This document shows, one piece after another, positions 4,737-6,440 of a stretch of DNA of 6,440 nt; position 1 is the stretch's first letter, and each line of letters opens with the position of its first letter. The notes under the pieces were generated by a model, which ran no database searches, was not told where the DNA came from, and saw only the letters and a list, made by a program, of their open reading frames with translations. The DNA is from Gammaproteobacteria bacterium (GTDB lineage Bacteria; Pseudomonadota; Gammaproteobacteria; Arenicellales; JAOTYS01), in the NCBI GenBank assembly GCA_029861795.1, contig JAOTYS010000267.1:1-6440 (forward strand), given 5' to 3'. The position numbers and the translations under genes were made by a program.

Positions 4737-6440
4737 ATGGTTGAAAAAAACAAATACCCGACGCTTGAGAAAATTGATTCCCCCGAAGACCTTCGAAAAC
4801 TTCCAGAGTCTCAGCTGGAGGTAGTAACTGGGGAATTACGAGGATACTTAATCGATAGTGTGTCGGGCTGCGGTGGCCATTTTGCCGCAGGCCTCGGCAC
4901 AGTGGAACTGACGGTCGCGCTGCACTATGTCTTCGACACCCCCCATGATCGGGTGGTATGGGATGTGGGGCACCAATGTTATCCCCACAAGATACTTACC
5001 GGGCGCCGCGATCGTATTGGGACCATCAAGCAGAAAGACGGCCTTGCACCGTTTTTGAAACGTAGTGAAAGCCCTTATGATGCCTTCGGTGCAGGCCACT
5101 CTAGCACCTCTATCAGTGCCGCCGTAGGAATGGCGGTAGCCGCGTTGCGCAGTGGTAGTGATCGGGTTGCGATACCTGTGATCGGTGACGGCGGTATGAC
5201 CGCCGGGCTTGCTTATGAAGCACTGGATCACGCTGGGAGCATGGAAGATATTGACCTTTTAGTGGTACTAAATGCCAATAATATGTCGATCTCACCCAAC
5301 GTGGGGGCTTTGTGCCGCTACCTAACGCGAGTACTGTCGAGCCGTTTTTATTACACGGTTCGGGAGGGTGGCAAAAAAGTGCTCAATCGTATCCCCCCGA
5401 TGTGGGATCTGGCTAAGCGCACAGAGCGCCACGTCAAGGGGATGATAGTCCCCGGTGCTTTATTCGAAGAACTCGGGTTCGAATATTTCGGCCCAATAGA
5501 CGGCCACGATGTGGCGACGCTGGTCAAAACGCTGAAGAACCTTAAGCAGCGCAAAGGTCCTCGTCTGCTCCATGTAGTTACAGCCAAGGGAAAGGGTTAC
5601 CCGCAGGCGGAGGAGGACCCGGTGAAATACCACGGAGTGTCTCCGTTTGACCCTCAGATCGGAATTGTTCCCAGTACGCCAAAAGGCCATGACAGCCCAA
5701 CCTACAGCCAAGTTTTCGGCGAGTGGCTATGTGACATGGCAGCAAAGGACGATAAGTTGATGGCCATCACACCGGCAATGCGCGAAGGCTCCGGTATGGT
5801 GAAGTTTTCCACGGAATATCCTGAGCGTTACTTCGATGTCGGCATCGCCGAGCAACATAGTGTCACTTTTGCCGCGGGCCTCGCCTGCGAAGGTTATCGC
5901 CCGGTCGTGGCCATTTATTCGACCTTCCTGCAACGTGCTTATGACCAGGTAATTCATGATGTAGTGATACAGAAGCTACCGGTGGTTTTTGCAATAGACC
6001 GAGCTGGCCTGGTGGGCTCGGATGGGCCGACCCACGCAGGAAGCTATGACTATACTTATCTGCGCTGCCTTCCCGACACGGTGGTCATGGCGCCAGCGGA
6101 TGAGAATGAATGTCGTCAGATGCTCTACACCGCTTACCAACTGGATCGACCGGCCGCTGTGCGTTACCCGCGTGGTAAAGGGCCTGGAGTGCCTATCGAG
6201 ACAGAGTTCTCTACTTTGCCAATAGGCAAGGCACAAAAACGCAGAGACGGCAAAGCGATCGCGCTACTCGCCTTTGGTGCGATGCTGACACCCGCGCTGG
6301 AGGTAGCGAAGAAATTCGACGCCACGGTTGTAAACATGCGCTTTGTCAAGCCCTTGGATAAGGAAATAGTGTTGGAAATGGCTTCCAACCACGATCTTCT
6401 TGTGACCATTGAGGAGAATGTGGTGGCAGGTGGTGCCGGC
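4737..6440 (+). CDS. dxs: 1-deoxy-D-xylulose-5-phosphate synthase DXS (3' end beyond window)
   Basis: DXS condenses pyruvate and glyceraldehyde 3-phosphate, using thiamine diphosphate and Mg2+, to give DXP, the committed step of the MEP pathway. The first 568 of an expected 620-640 codons are present and open. The N-terminal domain has [14 protein letters not shown] (46-59, His48), VGHQCYPHK (77-85), GHSSTSIS (120-127) and the cofactor motif starting GDGG at 150-153 and ending LNANNMSIS at 178-186. The pyrimidine-binding domain has MREGSGM (348-354), [16 protein letters not shown] (366-381), [13 protein letters not shown] (421-433) and VRYPRG (475-480). The C-terminal domain begins around 500 ([19 protein letters not shown]) and is cut off at the edge. 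Most of the chain resembles the E. coli enzyme. Oddities lie near the cofactor: Ala180 where Asp is usual in NDN, Gly153 where Ala is usual in GDGA, Asp164 in EALDHAG where Asn is usual, and Cys81 in HQCYP. The expected Mg2+ ligands Asp151 and Asn181 are kept, so activity is likely. Confidence 0.95.
   Translation, partial: MVEKNKYPTLEKIDSPEDLRKLPESQLEVVTGELRGYLIDSVSGCGGHFAAGLGTVELTVALHYVFDTPHDRVVWDVGHQCYPHKILTGRRDRIGTIKQKDGLAPFLKRSESPYDAFGAGHSSTSISAAVGMAVAALRSGSDRVAIPVIGDGGMTAGLAYEALDHAGSMEDIDLLVVLNANNMSISPNVGALCRYLTRVLSSRFYYTVREGGKKVLNRIPPMWDLAKRTERHVKGMIVPGALFEELGFEYFGPIDGHDVATLVKTLKNLKQRKGPRLLHVVTAKGKGYPQAEEDPVKYHGVSPFDPQIGIVPSTPKGHDSPTYSQVFGEWLCDMAAKDDKLMAITPAMREGSGMVKFSTEYPERYFDVGIAEQHSVTFAAGLACEGYRPVVAIYSTFLQRAYDQVIHDVVIQKLPVVFAIDRAGLVGSDGPTHAGSYDYTYLRCLPDTVVMAPADENECRQMLYTAYQLDRPAAVRYPRGKGPGVPIETEFSTLPIGKAQKRRDGKAIALLAFGAMLTPALEVAKKFDATVVNMRFVKPLDKEIVLEMASNHDLLVTIEENVVAGGAG

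Noticed and set aside
4848..6409. Several minus-strand open frames opposite dxs
   Set aside because: They are antisense to a conserved, motif-rich DXS frame and show no family features of their own.

Overview
The window looks like bacterial chromosome from a hopanoid-producing proteobacterium. A gammaproteobacterium-like lineage is the best guess, because the DXS protein reads close to the E. coli type over long stretches and IspH has the E. coli length of 316 residues. This rests on remembered family sequences, not on a search.

Layout: four genes lie on the minus strand and one on the plus strand, diverging from a 457-base intergenic region (4280-4736). Leftward, in transcription order, are ispH (last enzyme of the MEP isoprenoid pathway), hpnH (radical SAM adenosylhopane synthase), hpnB (hopanoid-associated family 2 glycosyltransferase) and a lipoprotein alpha/beta hydrolase that runs off the left edge. 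Rightward is dxs (first enzyme of the MEP pathway), which runs off the right edge. ispH and hpnH overlap by one base (TAATG). hpnB follows after 119 bases with a TTG start, and the hydrolase after a further 94 bases.

Functional reading: DXS makes 1-deoxyxylulose 5-phosphate and commits carbon to the MEP pathway. IspH releases IPP and DMAPP, the precursors of squalene and hence of hopenes. HpnH adds the 5'-deoxyadenosyl group of SAM to diploptene to give adenosylhopane, the entry to C35 extended hopanoids. HpnB is a membrane glycosyltransferase-like protein named for its place in hopanoid loci; its acceptor is not established. The cluster therefore joins precursor supply to side-chain extension. 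Squalene-hopene cyclase and the nucleosidase HpnG are not in the window.

Most worth a second look: the divergent dxs/ispH control region, which carries nested inverted repeats able to draw as a three-way junction and a structured dxs leader; several substitutions around the thiamine-diphosphate site of DXS; and the lipoprotein hydrolase at the end of the hopanoid gene run. I saw no tRNA, rRNA, CRISPR array, insertion sequence or convincing intrinsic terminator.
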